This document shows, one piece after another, positions 1-6,894 of a DNA stretch of 18,888 nt. The position numbers and the translations under genes were made by a program. Source of the stretch: an uncultured Coriobacteriales bacterium. Its GTDB lineage: Bacteria; Actinomycetota; Coriobacteriia; Coriobacteriales; UMGS124. The stretch's first letter is position 1, and each line of letters starts with the position of its first letter. The stretch lies in the NCBI GenBank assembly GCA_902464015.1, contig CABQHM010000061.1, positions 1-18,888 of the forward strand, written 5' to 3'. The notes beneath the pieces are model-generated. The model ran no database searches. It worked only from the letters and a program-made list of their open reading frames with translations, and had not been told where the DNA came from.

Positions 1-138
1 GGCCCCTCACCCCGCCTCCCCATCCTAGGCGGCCGATTTATTCAGTGTTGCCTTAAATCTCCCATGTGTAGTAGGGCGAAAACCCACAAGCCATCTACCT
101 GGGATGATGAAAACGGGAGATGTCCCGATAGTTGCCTC

Positions 139-174
139 GGCAAATTAAAACGCAAACATACGGCGTTTTTTGCC
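139..174. repeat. AT-rich inverted repeat upstream of Pho box
   Basis: The left arm GGCAA-(ATT bulge)-AAAACGC pairs with the right arm GCGTTTT-TTGCC, giving 12 base pairs around a 9-nt loop. It could be a bidirectional terminator for an upstream gene outside the window or a protein-binding dyad. No function can be assigned from sequence alone. Confidence 0.4.
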
Positions 175-180
175 AGCCCG

Positions 181-241
181 CTTTACCAATCCTTTGCATT
201 TGCCCCGTTTTGCTTGACTCACTCTTTGCACGAACGTGACG
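181..241 (+). promoter_or_regulatory. Probable Pho box (PhoB/PhoP-type direct repeats) of pstS
   Basis: Seven-base direct repeats with 11-bp spacing are visible: CTTTACC (181-187), CTTTGCA (192-198), then CTTGACT (213-219), CTTTGCA (224-230) and a weaker CGTGACG (235-241). Spacings are 11, 21, 11 and 11 bp. Direct repeats about 7 bp long at 11-bp intervals are the known geometry of PhoB/PhoP binding sites, and a PhoB-like regulator is encoded at 6184. The same motif recurs before the pit gene at 4222-4272. The binding assignment is inference. Confidence 0.62.
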
Positions 242-341
242 GCGCCATTGAACGCGGGGTCCATTATGCAAACTGCACTTCAGATATGAGACAAAAGGGC
301 CCAAAGGGGGCCCAACGCCTTCAAGAGAAAGGTCATTCATC

Positions 342-1313
342 ATGCTTAGCAACTCCCTCAACGTTTCCCGTCGTCAGTTCTTCGGCATTGCCGCTGCCAT
401 GGGCCTGGCTTGCGCCTTCGGCAGCACCGTGGCTTTCGCCGATGACGCGGCAAAGATGGAGGGCGAGATCAGCGTCTACTCCCGTGAGGACGGCTCGGGC
501 ACCCGTGGCGCCTTCATCGAGCTCTTCGGCATCGAGCAGAAGGACGCCGACGGCAACAAGGTTGATATGACCACCGACATGGCCATGATCACCAACTCCA
601 CCGCCGTCATGATGACCACCGTTGCCGGTGACGAGCAGGGCATCGGCTACATCTCCCTGGGCTCGGTCAACGACACCGTCAAGGCCCTCAAGATCGACGA
701 CGTCGAGGCCACCGTTGAGAACGTCAAGGCCGGCACCTACAAGATCGTCCGTCCCTTCAACATCATCACCAACGGCGAGCTCGACAAGCTTGACGAGGTC
801 AGCGCCGACTTCGTGAACTACATCCTGTCCGCCGACGGCCAGAAGGTCATCGAGGACAACGGCTACATCGCCGCCGTCGACGACGCCAAGGCCTATGAGG
901 CCGCCGGCGTCTCCGGCAAGGTCGTCGTTGCCGGCTCCTCCTCCGTCACCCCCGTCATGGAGAAGCTCGCCGAGGCCTACAAGGCTCTGAACGCCGACAC
1001 CACCGTCGAGGTCCAGCAGTCCGACTCCTCCACCGGTGTCTCCATGGCCATCGAGGGCACCTGCAACATCGGCATGGCCTCCCGTGAGATCAAGGACTCC
1101 GAGGCCGAGAAGGGTGCCACAGCCACCGTCATCGCTCGCGACGGCATCGCCGTCATCGTTTGCCCCGACGCCCCCATCGATGGCCTGACCACCGCCCAGG
1201 TGCGCGCCATCTACACCGGCGAGGTCGAGACCTGGGAGGACGCCCTGGCTTACGTCGACCCCGAGGCTGACAAGGCCGAGGGCGACAAGGCTGCTGACAA
1301 GGCCAGCAAGTAA
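342..1313 (+). CDS. pstS: Phosphate ABC transporter substrate-binding protein PstS (circularly permuted)
   Basis: Extracytoplasmic phosphate receptor of the Pst importer, 323 aa. The start is supported by AGAAAGG upstream of ATG 342. The N-terminus has a twin-arginine-like motif SRRQFFG (residues 9-15), a hydrophobic stretch and an AFA cleavage site (31-33); no good lipobox is seen, unusual for a gram-positive PstS. Domain order is swapped relative to classical PstS. The segment with SREDGSGTR (47-55), IGYISLGS and the C-terminal lobe elements comes first. The classical N-terminal segment, AGSSSVTP (197-204), GMASREIKDSE (244-254) and ARDGIAVIV (265-273), comes second. The phosphate-contacting motifs of both halves are present, so the protein should be functional. 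It ends in a Lys/Asp/Glu/Ala-rich tail. First gene of pstSCAB; pstC starts 12 bp after its stop. Confidence 0.93.
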   Translation: MLSNSLNVSRRQFFGIAAAMGLACAFGSTVAFADDAAKMEGEISVYSREDGSGTRGAFIELFGIEQKDADGNKVDMTTDMAMITNSTAVMMTTVAGDEQGIGYISLGSVNDTVKALKIDDVEATVENVKAGTYKIVRPFNIITNGELDKLDEVSADFVNYILSADGQKVIEDNGYIAAVDDAKAYEAAGVSGKVVVAGSSSVTPVMEKLAEAYKALNADTTVEVQQSDSSTGVSMAIEGTCNIGMASREIKDSEAEKGATATVIARDGIAVIVCPDAPIDGLTTAQVRAIYTGEVETWEDALAYVDPEADKAEGDKAADKASK

Positions 1314-1325
1314 GGAAACCTACAA

Positions 1326-2186
1326 ATGACATGCGCCCAAGCCAAAGAAGGCCTGGCACGCGCAGGGTTTGCGGCCGCCGCAGGGATTTGCATCCTTGCG
1401 GTGGCCCTTATCTGCGTGTTCCTATTTGCCAACGGCGTTCCCGCCATCTCTGAGATTGGCGTCGCCGATTTCTTGCTCGGAACCAAGTGGAAGCCGGGCA
1501 ACGACATTTACGGCATCTTCCCCATGATTGTCGGCAGTATCTACGCTACTGCCGGCGCCGTCATTGTCGGCGTGCCGTCGGGATTCCTGTGCGCCGTGTT
1601 CCTCTCCCGCTTTGCAGGCAAGGGAGTGGGGCGCTTTCTCAGCAACGGTGTGGAGCTGCTCGCCGGCATCCCCTCGGTTGTGTACGGCTTCTTCGCCCTC
1701 ATGGTGTTCGTGCCCTTTATTCGCAACAACCTGCCTGGTAAGGGCATGTCGCTGCTGGCCGCTTCGCTCATCTTGGGCATCATGATTCTGCCCACGGTCA
1801 TCACGGTGGCCAAGAGCGCCCTCGACGCGGTGCCCAAGCGCTACTACGAGGGGGCACTTGCCCTGGGCGGCGATCACGAGCGCGCGGTCTTCGGTGTCGT
1901 GGTGCCGGCTGCAGCCTCGGGCATCCTGGCCGGCATCGTGCTGGGCATCGGCCGTGCCATCGGCGAGACCATGGCCGTGGTTATGGTGGCGGGCAACAAC
2001 GCCGTCATCCCTGAGTCCATCTTCTCGGGCGTGCGTACCATGACGGCCAACATCGTGCTCGAGATGGGCTATGCCGCCGACCTGCACCGTGGCGCCCTCA
2101 TCGGCACGGGCGTGGTGCTCTTCGTCTTCATCCTGCTCATCACGTTGCTGCTTTCGGCTATCAAGAAGAGGAGCGTGGTCGCATGA
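1326..2186 (+). CDS. pstC: Phosphate ABC transporter permease PstC
   Basis: One of the two integral membrane subunits forming the phosphate channel, 286 aa, close to the family's usual length. About six hydrophobic membrane spans can be read, starting near residues 13-35. Family motifs include GIPSVVYGFFAL in the middle and the ABC-permease EAA-type segment GRAIGETMAVVMVAGN (209-224), which contacts the ATPase. An AAGGAAA Shine-Dalgarno site lies before ATG 1326. The stop overlaps the pstA start by 4 nt (ATGA), indicating translational coupling. It is recognised as PstC rather than PstA by gene order and by the N-terminal segment leading into FLLGTKWKP. Confidence 0.95.
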   Translation: MTCAQAKEGLARAGFAAAAGICILAVALICVFLFANGVPAISEIGVADFLLGTKWKPGNDIYGIFPMIVGSIYATAGAVIVGVPSGFLCAVFLSRFAGKGVGRFLSNGVELLAGIPSVVYGFFALMVFVPFIRNNLPGKGMSLLAASLILGIMILPTVITVAKSALDAVPKRYYEGALALGGDHERAVFGVVVPAAASGILAGIVLGIGRAIGETMAVVMVAGNNAVIPESIFSGVRTMTANIVLEMGYAADLHRGALIGTGVVLFVFILLITLLLSAIKKRSVVA

Positions 2187-3079
2187 GGACCGTCGCCGGC
2201 GCGGCTTTTGACCGCGTGCGTCCTGCGGGCACAAGGCCCATGGCGCTTCTGCAGCGCGGTCTGGTGTATCTGGGCGCGGCCTTCGCGGCGCTCGTGCTCG
2301 TGGGCATCGTGGGCTACATCTGTGTGATGGGCATTCCCGAACTCAAGCCGTCGCTGTTCGAGTGGGAGTACAACTCCAACAACGTCTCGCTTATGCCCGC
2401 GCTTGTGAACACCTTGCTCATGGCGCTGCTGGCACTTCTCATCGCTGTGCCCGTGGGCGTGGGCAGCGCCATCTACCTGGTGGAATACGCCCCGCGTGCC
2501 AGCCGTTTCGTCAAGCTTGTGCGCATCACGGCCGAGACGCTCCAGGGCATTCCCTCCATCATCTACGGCCTGTTCGGAGCCCTCTTCTTCGTGGGCGTGT
2601 GCAAGATGGGCCTGTCGCTTCTTTCCGGTGCCTGCACGCTGGCCATCATGGTGCTGCCTGTGATCATGCGCACCACCGAGGAGGCCCTGCTTGCCGTGCC
2701 TGACGCGTATCGCCAGGGCGGCTACGGCCTGGGCGCGGGCCGCGTGCGCACGGTGTTTCGCTGCGTGCTCCCCAGCGCCATGCCGGGCATCCTGGGTGGC
2801 GTGATCCTGGCCCTGGGGCGCTGCGTGGGCGAGGTGGCCGCGCTTATCTTCACGGCCGGCTCCATCGCCGCCATCCCCAACTTCGTGGCCGAGGGACCGG
2901 CGGCCGTGCTCGACTCCGCCCGCACGCTTGCCGTGCACATGTATGTCCTTTCGAGTGAGGGCCTGCACATCGGCGAGACCTACGCCACCGCCGTGGTGCT
3001 GCTTGTGCTCGTGCTCCTCATCAACCTGGCGACGACGGCCACGGCCCGTCGCATGAACAAAGGGGTCCAAAGTGACTAG
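2183..3079 (+). CDS. pstA: Phosphate ABC transporter permease PstA
   Basis: Second membrane subunit of the Pst importer, 298 aa. It has six apparent membrane spans and the family motifs GIPSIIYGLFGALFF and, near residues 212-226, the EAA-type segment GRCVGEVAALIFTAG that contacts PstB. The start ATG overlaps the pstC stop (ATGA) and is preceded by GAGGAG inside pstC. The 3' end overlaps the start of pstB by 8 nt. The N-terminal 24 residues are basic and cytoplasmic. Tight overlaps on both sides show that pstC, pstA and pstB are translated from one message. Confidence 0.95.
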   Translation: MRTVAGAAFDRVRPAGTRPMALLQRGLVYLGAAFAALVLVGIVGYICVMGIPELKPSLFEWEYNSNNVSLMPALVNTLLMALLALLIAVPVGVGSAIYLVEYAPRASRFVKLVRITAETLQGIPSIIYGLFGALFFVGVCKMGLSLLSGACTLAIMVLPVIMRTTEEALLAVPDAYRQGGYGLGAGRVRTVFRCVLPSAMPGILGGVILALGRCVGEVAALIFTAGSIAAIPNFVAEGPAAVLDSARTLAVHMYVLSSEGLHIGETYATAVVLLVLVLLINLATTATARRMNKGVQSD

Positions 3080-3920
3080 CGTTTCCAGTGCCGCCTCGTC
3101 GATCGCCTCGGTGATGGGGCAGGTGTGCGCCGAGCGTGCCGCGAGCCCTGCCGTTGCCATGGCAGCCGTGCCGCCCAAGATGGGCGTCGAGGGGCTCAAC
3201 CTGTACTACCGCGACTTCCACGCGCTCAAGGACATCAACCTCAGCTTTCCGGCCAACAAGGTGACGGCCCTTATCGGCCCGTCTGGCTGCGGCAAGTCGA
3301 CCCTGCTCAAGACGCTCAACCGCATGAACGACCTCGTCGAAGGCTGCCGCGTCGAGGGCAGGATCACGCTCGACCACGACGACGCCTATCACGGCATGGC
3401 CGCCACCGAGCTGCGCCGTCGCGTGGGCATGGTGTTCCAGCAGCCCAACCCCTTCCCCATGAGCGTCTACGACAACGTGGCCTTTGGCCCGCGCACCCAC
3501 GGCATCCGCGACCGCCAGGAGCTCGACCGCATCGTGGAGAAGTCCCTGCGTCAGGCTGCCATTTGGGACGAGCTCAAGGACCGTCTGAAGAAGAACGCCC
3601 TGGGTCTGTCGGGTGGCCAGCAGCAGCGCCTGTGCATCGCGCGCGCTCTGGCAGTCGAACCCGAGGTGCTGCTCATGGACGAGTCGACGAGCGCCCTCGA
3701 CCCCATCTCCACGGCAAAGATCGAGGAGCTCGTGGGCCAGCTCAAGCGCGACTACACGGTCATCATGGTGACCCACAACATGCAGCAGGCCCAGCGCATC
3801 GCCGACCGCACGGCGTTCTTCCTGCTCGGCGAGATGGTCGAGTGCGCCCCCACGAAGGACATCTTCGAGAGGCCGAGGGATGCTCGCACTGCCGACTATG
3901 TCGGCGGTCGCTTCGGCTAA
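3072..3920 (+). CDS. pstB: Phosphate ABC transporter ATP-binding protein PstB
   Basis: Cytoplasmic ATPase that powers PstCA, 282 aa from a GTG start with AAAGGGG just upstream. Visible motifs: Walker A GPSGCGKST (69-77), Q-loop in VFQQPNPFP, ABC signature LSGGQQQR (179-186), Walker B ending LLMDES with catalytic Glu204, D-loop SALDP, and switch His235 in MVTHNM. The residue after the catalytic Glu is Ser, where Pro or another residue is more usual; catalysis should be unaffected. The chain has about 35 extra N-terminal residues compared with typical PstB of about 250 aa, so starts at ATG 3159 or 3180 are possible, but the GTG has the best ribosome site and fits the pstA overlap. No phoU follows, although pst operons commonly end with one. 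Confidence 0.95.
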   Translation: MTSVSSAASSIASVMGQVCAERAASPAVAMAAVPPKMGVEGLNLYYRDFHALKDINLSFPANKVTALIGPSGCGKSTLLKTLNRMNDLVEGCRVEGRITLDHDDAYHGMAATELRRRVGMVFQQPNPFPMSVYDNVAFGPRTHGIRDRQELDRIVEKSLRQAAIWDELKDRLKKNALGLSGGQQQRLCIARALAVEPEVLLMDESTSALDPISTAKIEELVGQLKRDYTVIMVTHNMQQAQRIADRTAFFLLGEMVECAPTKDIFERPRDARTADYVGGRFG

Positions 3921-3932
3921 TGGAGTGAGGCA

Positions 3933-4010
3933 GAACCTGATGCGCTGCGTTCCGCAGGACCTAGAGTACTCCAGTACACGTCGGCCCTGCGCGCCTTGCG
4001 CATCAGAACC
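3933..4010 (-). repeat. Nested-hairpin repeat unit 1a
   Basis: On the plus strand the order is GAACC, outer arm TGATGCGC (3938-3945), conserved TGCGTTC, inner arm CGCAGG (3953-3958), loop, inner arm CCTGCG (3986-3991), conserved CGCCTT, outer arm GCGCATCA (3998-4005), GAACC. Both arm pairs are exact complements. The loop contains a variant of the family core, with GTAC on both sides of a short turn. Confidence 0.82.
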
Positions 4011-4026
4011 TGCGTTTTAGAGGGCG

Positions 4027-4154
4027 GAACCTCGTCCGTCGCGTTCCACGGAGCTCGTCGCAAAGGGCGCTCCGTGTCGGGAGGCTAGAGTACTCCAGTA
4101 GGCCAAAGGCCCGCACCGTGCACATCGGCTCCGTGCGCCTTGCGCGTGAGAACC
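4027..4154 (-). repeat. Nested-hairpin repeat unit 1b (expanded, hybrid arms)
   Basis: The inner arm CACGGAGC (about 4047-4054) has two downstream complements, GCTCCGTG near 4069-4076 and near 4128-4135, so it could form alternative hairpins. The outer arms (TCGTCCG and GCGCGTGA) do not pair, suggesting recombination between units. The enlarged loop carries GGCCAAAGGCC and matches, in reverse complement, the loop of unit 2a. Confidence 0.7.
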
Positions 4155-4173
4155 CGCGTTTTAATGGGCGGAA

Positions 4174-4210
4174 CCTCGTCCGCTGGGTTGGCGGGCGGGG
4201 TTTTCGTTTT
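4174..4210 (+). terminator. Rho-independent terminator ending the pst operon
   Basis: CCTCGTCCGC (4174-4183) pairs with GCGGGCGGGG (4191-4200) over 10 bp, including two G-U wobbles, around a 7-nt loop. It is followed by TTTTCGTTTT (4201-4210). The left arm is the end of the last half unit of repeat array 1. Confidence 0.75.
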
Positions 4211-4221
4211 GGGCCGGTCGA

Positions 4222-4272
4222 CTTTACACAAGCTTTGCAAAAGCGTTGCATGTGCTTTGCGCCCTCCTGACA
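4222..4272 (+). promoter_or_regulatory. Probable Pho box of the pit operon (five 11-bp-spaced repeats)
   Basis: Five seven-base direct repeats start at exact 11-bp intervals: CTTTACA (4222), CTTTGCA (4233), CGTTGCA (4244), CTTTGCG (4255) and CCTGACA (4266). The motif and spacing match the pstS leader. The last repeat includes CTGACA (4267-4272), a possible -35, and TATAGG (4289-4294) 16 bp further on may be the -10. Binding by the PhoB-like regulator at 6184 is inferred. Confidence 0.7.
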
Positions 4273-4314
4273 TCCTTGTAGTTGTCAATATAGGGAGTCT
4301 GCAAGGAGGCCGAG

Positions 4315-5364
4315 ATGGCCGTCGATCTGTCCAGTGTTCTAGCGGCCATTGCCGCCAATCCGATGCTCGGTGTCATCGTGGTTCTGTGCCTGGGTGCCAC
4401 CATGGTGAACGGCGCCACCGACGCGCCCAACGCCATCGCCACGGTGGTGGGAACCCGCGCGATGTCTGCGGGCCGCGCCATCGCTATGGCTGCCATCTGC
4501 AACTTTGTCGGCCTGGTGGGCATCACCGCCATCTCCACGGCCGTTGCCGGCACCATCTTTGGCATGGTGGATTTCGGCGGCGACAACCATGCAGCGCTCG
4601 TTGCGCTTGCAGCCGCCATGGTCGCCATCATTGTGTGGGGTGTCGCCGCCTGGGCCCTGGGTATTCCCACGAGCCAGAGCCACTCGCTCATCGCGGGCAT
4701 CACGGGCGCGGCCATCGCCTTGCAGGGCGGCCTGGGCGGCGTCAACGCCGACCAGTGGATCAAGGTCATCTACGGCCTGGTCATCTCCACGGTCCTGGGA
4801 TTCGGCACAGGTTGGCTTTTCGTCCGCCTCATCAAGCGGGCCTGCGCGGGCTTCAGCCGATCTGCCACCACGAGGTTCTTCAAGTGGGCGCAGATTGTGG
4901 CCGGTGCCGGCGTGGCGGTGCTGCACGGTGCCCAGGACGGCCAGAAGTTCCTGTCGCTTGCCATGCTCGCCGTGATGCTGGGAATGTACGGCACGTCCGA
5001 TATGCAGGGATTTCCCTTGTGGCTCATCGTGCTCATAAGCCTCGCCATGTCACTGGGCACGGCCGTGGGCGGCCGCAAAATCATTAAGTCAGTCGGCCTT
5101 GAGATGGTCAAGATGGAGCAGTACCAGGGCTTTGCCGCCTGCCTGTCGGCGTGCTTCTGCATCGGCCTCGCCACCTTCACCGGCATGCCCGTGTCCACCA
5201 CGCACACCAAGACCACCGCGATCATGGGCGTGGGCGCCGAGAAGAGCCTGCGTGGCGTCAAGTGGAACCTGGCGGGGCGCATGGTCCTCACCTGGGTGCT
5301 GACCTTCCCGGGATGCGGCTTTTTGGCGTGGGCCTTTACCTATCTGTTCCTTCTTTTCATGTAA
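4315..5364 (+). CDS. pit: PiT-family inorganic phosphate permease
   Basis: Cation-coupled low-affinity phosphate (or metal-phosphate) permease in the cytoplasmic membrane, 349 aa. The duplicated PiT signature is visible: NGATDAPNA (32-40) in the N-terminal half and HGAQDGQK (204-211) in the C-terminal half, with about ten hydrophobic spans. The length suits the shorter bacterial PiT proteins. A strong AAGGAGG site precedes ATG 4315. It is followed after 15 bp by a DUF47 protein, a partnership known for many PiT permeases. The upstream Pho-type repeats suggest induction under phosphate limitation, which differs from the constitutive PitA of E. coli. Confidence 0.93.
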   Translation: MAVDLSSVLAAIAANPMLGVIVVLCLGATMVNGATDAPNAIATVVGTRAMSAGRAIAMAAICNFVGLVGITAISTAVAGTIFGMVDFGGDNHAALVALAAAMVAIIVWGVAAWALGIPTSQSHSLIAGITGAAIALQGGLGGVNADQWIKVIYGLVISTVLGFGTGWLFVRLIKRACAGFSRSATTRFFKWAQIVAGAGVAVLHGAQDGQKFLSLAMLAVMLGMYGTSDMQGFPLWLIVLISLAMSLGTAVGGRKIIKSVGLEMVKMEQYQGFAACLSACFCIGLATFTGMPVSTTHTKTTAIMGVGAEKSLRGVKWNLAGRMVLTWVLTFPGCGFLAWAFTYLFLLFM

Positions 5365-5379
5365 AGGGGAGGGCTTGAG

Positions 5380-6042
5380 ATGATCGACGCGAAGGCATAT
5401 GAGAGGAGCTCACGCATGCCGGGCAGGAAAGGCTTCGACTATTACGAGGCGTTCAAGAATCAGGCGCAGTACTGCGAGGAGATTGCACAGAACCTGCGTG
5501 GCGGCATCGAGGCCGGCGAGCTTGGCTCGCGTGCCCTCACCAACGCGCTCCACACGGTGGAAAACGACGCCGACCAGGTGAATCACCAGATTCAGAGCCA
5601 CCTGCTCTCTGACTTCGTGGTGCCCCTGGAACGTGATGGCATGGGGGCTCTTGCGCATGCCCTCGACGACGTGGTCGATGCCGTCGAGCAGGTCGCCATC
5701 CAGGCATACATCTTCAACGTGTCCAAGCTTCCCCACGACGCGGTCGTGATGGTGTCCATGCTTGTGTATGCGTGCTCCGACCTCAAGACCGCCCTCGACG
5801 AGCTGCCCACGTTCCTCAGGCACTCGACCGACATCGAGAAGCACCTGGTGAAGGTGCAGTCCTATGAGAGCGACTGCGACCGCATCTATATCGACGCCGC
5901 GCACGCCCTCTATGCCGACAAGGACGCCGACCCGCAGGCCGTGCGCCTTTCCCACGCCCTGCTCGACACGGTGGAAGAGGCCATGGACAGCGTGGAGAAT
6001 GCCGCGGAGCGTGTGCAGGCGCTCATTGCGCAGAGCGTCTAG
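5380..6042 (+). CDS. DUF47 / PhoU-like protein, partner of PiT permease
   Basis: All-helical cytoplasmic protein of 220 aa, of the DUF47 family (distant PhoU relatives) that regulates or couples to PiT transporters. Recognisable features are FDYYEAFKNQAQYCEEIAQ at the N-terminus, the helix pair VENDADQVNHQI, and DDVVDAVEQVA with acidic residues typical of the metal-binding PhoU fold, repeated as ESDCDRIY. Start choice: ATG 5380 has AAAGGGGAGG upstream; ATG 5416 (MPGRKGFDYYE) has AGAGGAG at 5402-5408 and fits the usual family N-terminus at least as well. Co-transcription with pit is indicated by the 15-bp gap. It may partly replace the phoU missing from the pst operon, but that is inference. 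Confidence 0.88.
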   Translation: MIDAKAYERSSRMPGRKGFDYYEAFKNQAQYCEEIAQNLRGGIEAGELGSRALTNALHTVENDADQVNHQIQSHLLSDFVVPLERDGMGALAHALDDVVDAVEQVAIQAYIFNVSKLPHDAVVMVSMLVYACSDLKTALDELPTFLRHSTDIEKHLVKVQSYESDCDRIYIDAAHALYADKDADPQAVRLSHALLDTVEEAMDSVENAAERVQALIAQSV

Positions 6043-6093
6043 GTTGCCTGCAGGCGCTGCGGAGGTGCCGTGCGTGAAGTCGGGTGTTTTAGC

Positions 6094-6130
6094 GCGTCGT
6101 ATTCCCGGGTGCTGTGGTGCGACGCCTTTT
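6094..6130 (+). terminator. Possible terminator after the DUF47 gene
   Basis: GCGTCG (6094-6099) pairs with CGACGC (6120-6125) across a 20-nt loop and is followed by CTTTT. The long loop and short U-tract make it a weak candidate. Confidence 0.35.
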
Positions 6131-6147
6131 GAGCGCAACGGTATAAT
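6118..6147 (+). promoter_or_regulatory. Promoter of the phoBR-like operon
   Basis: A perfect TATAAT lies at 6142-6147, 36 bp before the regulator start. The -35 region (TGCGAC, 6118-6123, 18-bp spacer) matches poorly. No CTTTGCA-type repeats are seen here, so direct autoregulation through a Pho box is not supported. Confidence 0.5.
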
Positions 6148-6183
6148 TGCGGGCAAGGTAGGGGAGTCGAGAGAGTAGGTCAC

Positions 6184-6894
6184 ATGATTTACTACGTTGA
6201 GGACGAGGTCAACATCCGCGAGCTCGCCCTGTACGCGCTCAAGCAGGCGGGTTTGGAGGCGGAGGGTTTCCCCAGCGCGGGACCGTTTCGCCAGGCTCTG
6301 GCCGAGCGTGTGCCCGACCTGATTTTGCTTGACATCATGTTGCCCGGCACCGACGGCCTCGCGCTTCTTGCCGAGCTGCGTCGCGACACGCGCCACGCGC
6401 ACATCCCCGTCATGATGCTCACCGCCAAGGGCACCGAGTTCGACAAGGTCGTGGGCCTCGATGCCGGCGCCGACGACTACCTGGCCAAGCCGTTCGGCAT
6501 GATGGAGCTCGTGAGCCGCTGCAATGCCCTCCTGAGGCGCGCCGCCAGGGTCGCCGCGAACACGTCTGCCCCTGTCGACCTGCTTGCATGTGGTCCCATC
6601 GAGCTTGATCGCGATGCGCGCGAGGTGCGTGCCGGCGGCGTGCCCGTTGAGCTCACGCTCAAGGAGTTCGACCTTCTCACCGAGCTGATGAGCAACCTCG
6701 GGCGCGTGCTCAGCCGCGCGCAGCTGCTCGAGCGCGTGTGGGAGATAACCTATGTGGGCGAGACGCGCACGGTCGACGCCCATGTGCAGACGCTGCGCCA
6801 CAAGCTGTCGGTGGCGTGCCCGGGTGCCGAGGAGTGCATCCAGACGGTGCGCGGCGTGGGCTACCGCGCCAAGGGCCCGGTGGAGAATGGGTAG
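6184..6894 (+). CDS. OmpR/PhoB-family response regulator
   Basis: DNA-binding response regulator, 236 aa. The receiver domain (about 1-118) has the acidic pair E6/D7, phosphoacceptor Asp50 in LLDIMLPG, switch Thr80 in MLTAKG and Lys102 in LAKPF. The C-terminal winged helix (about 135-230) has LTLKEFDLLTELM, the recognition-helix region RTVDAHVQTLRHKL and the terminal RGVGYRAK. This architecture is that of PhoB/PhoP, and its place after two phosphate-uptake operons carrying 11-bp-spaced direct repeats makes PhoB the likely identity. The Shine-Dalgarno site is modest (GAGTAGG). The 3' end overlaps the kinase start by 8 nt. Confidence 0.93.
   Translation: MIYYVEDEVNIRELALYALKQAGLEAEGFPSAGPFRQALAERVPDLILLDIMLPGTDGLALLAELRRDTRHAHIPVMMLTAKGTEFDKVVGLDAGADDYLAKPFGMMELVSRCNALLRRAARVAANTSAPVDLLACGPIELDRDAREVRAGGVPVELTLKEFDLLTELMSNLGRVLSRAQLLERVWEITYVGETRTVDAHVQTLRHKLSVACPGAEECIQTVRGVGYRAKGPVENG

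Larger units (their letters stand above)
1..341. other. Intergenic leader upstream of pstS
   Basis: No convincing gene is seen here; the short open frames have no Shine-Dalgarno site or recognisable protein. The stretch holds an AT-rich inverted repeat (139-174), a run of direct repeats interpreted as a Pho box (181-241), and two copies of the self-complementary hexamer GGGCCC (297-302 and 308-313) separated by 5 nt, which could form a small hairpin in the pstS 5' leader. A possible -10 element (CATTAT, 262-267) lies 20 bp after the last good Pho-type repeat, but no matching -35 is clear, as expected for an activator-dependent promoter. Confidence 0.6.
3931..4183 (-). repeat. Nested-hairpin repeat array 1 (downstream of pstB)
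   Basis: Begins 10 bp after the pstB stop and holds two units on the minus strand (3933-4010 and 4027-4154) plus a terminal half unit (4171-4183). Neighbouring units are joined by linkers of the form GAACC-YGCGTTTTANNGGGCG-GAACC. The family also occurs at 10081-10483 and 15165-15402; the pre-repeat sequence GAGTGANGCAGAACC is shared with array 3. No coding capacity is apparent. Confidence 0.85.

Noticed and set aside
64..570. 168-aa open frame overlapping the pstS leader and 5' end
   Set aside because: No ribosome site, low-complexity product, and it runs through the Pho box and the pstS reading frame; a shadow of GC-rich coding DNA.
6752..6886. Upstream extension of the histidine kinase frame
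   Set aside because: It lies inside the response regulator gene and has no kinase-like features; ATG 6887 fits the usual overlap of regulator and kinase genes.
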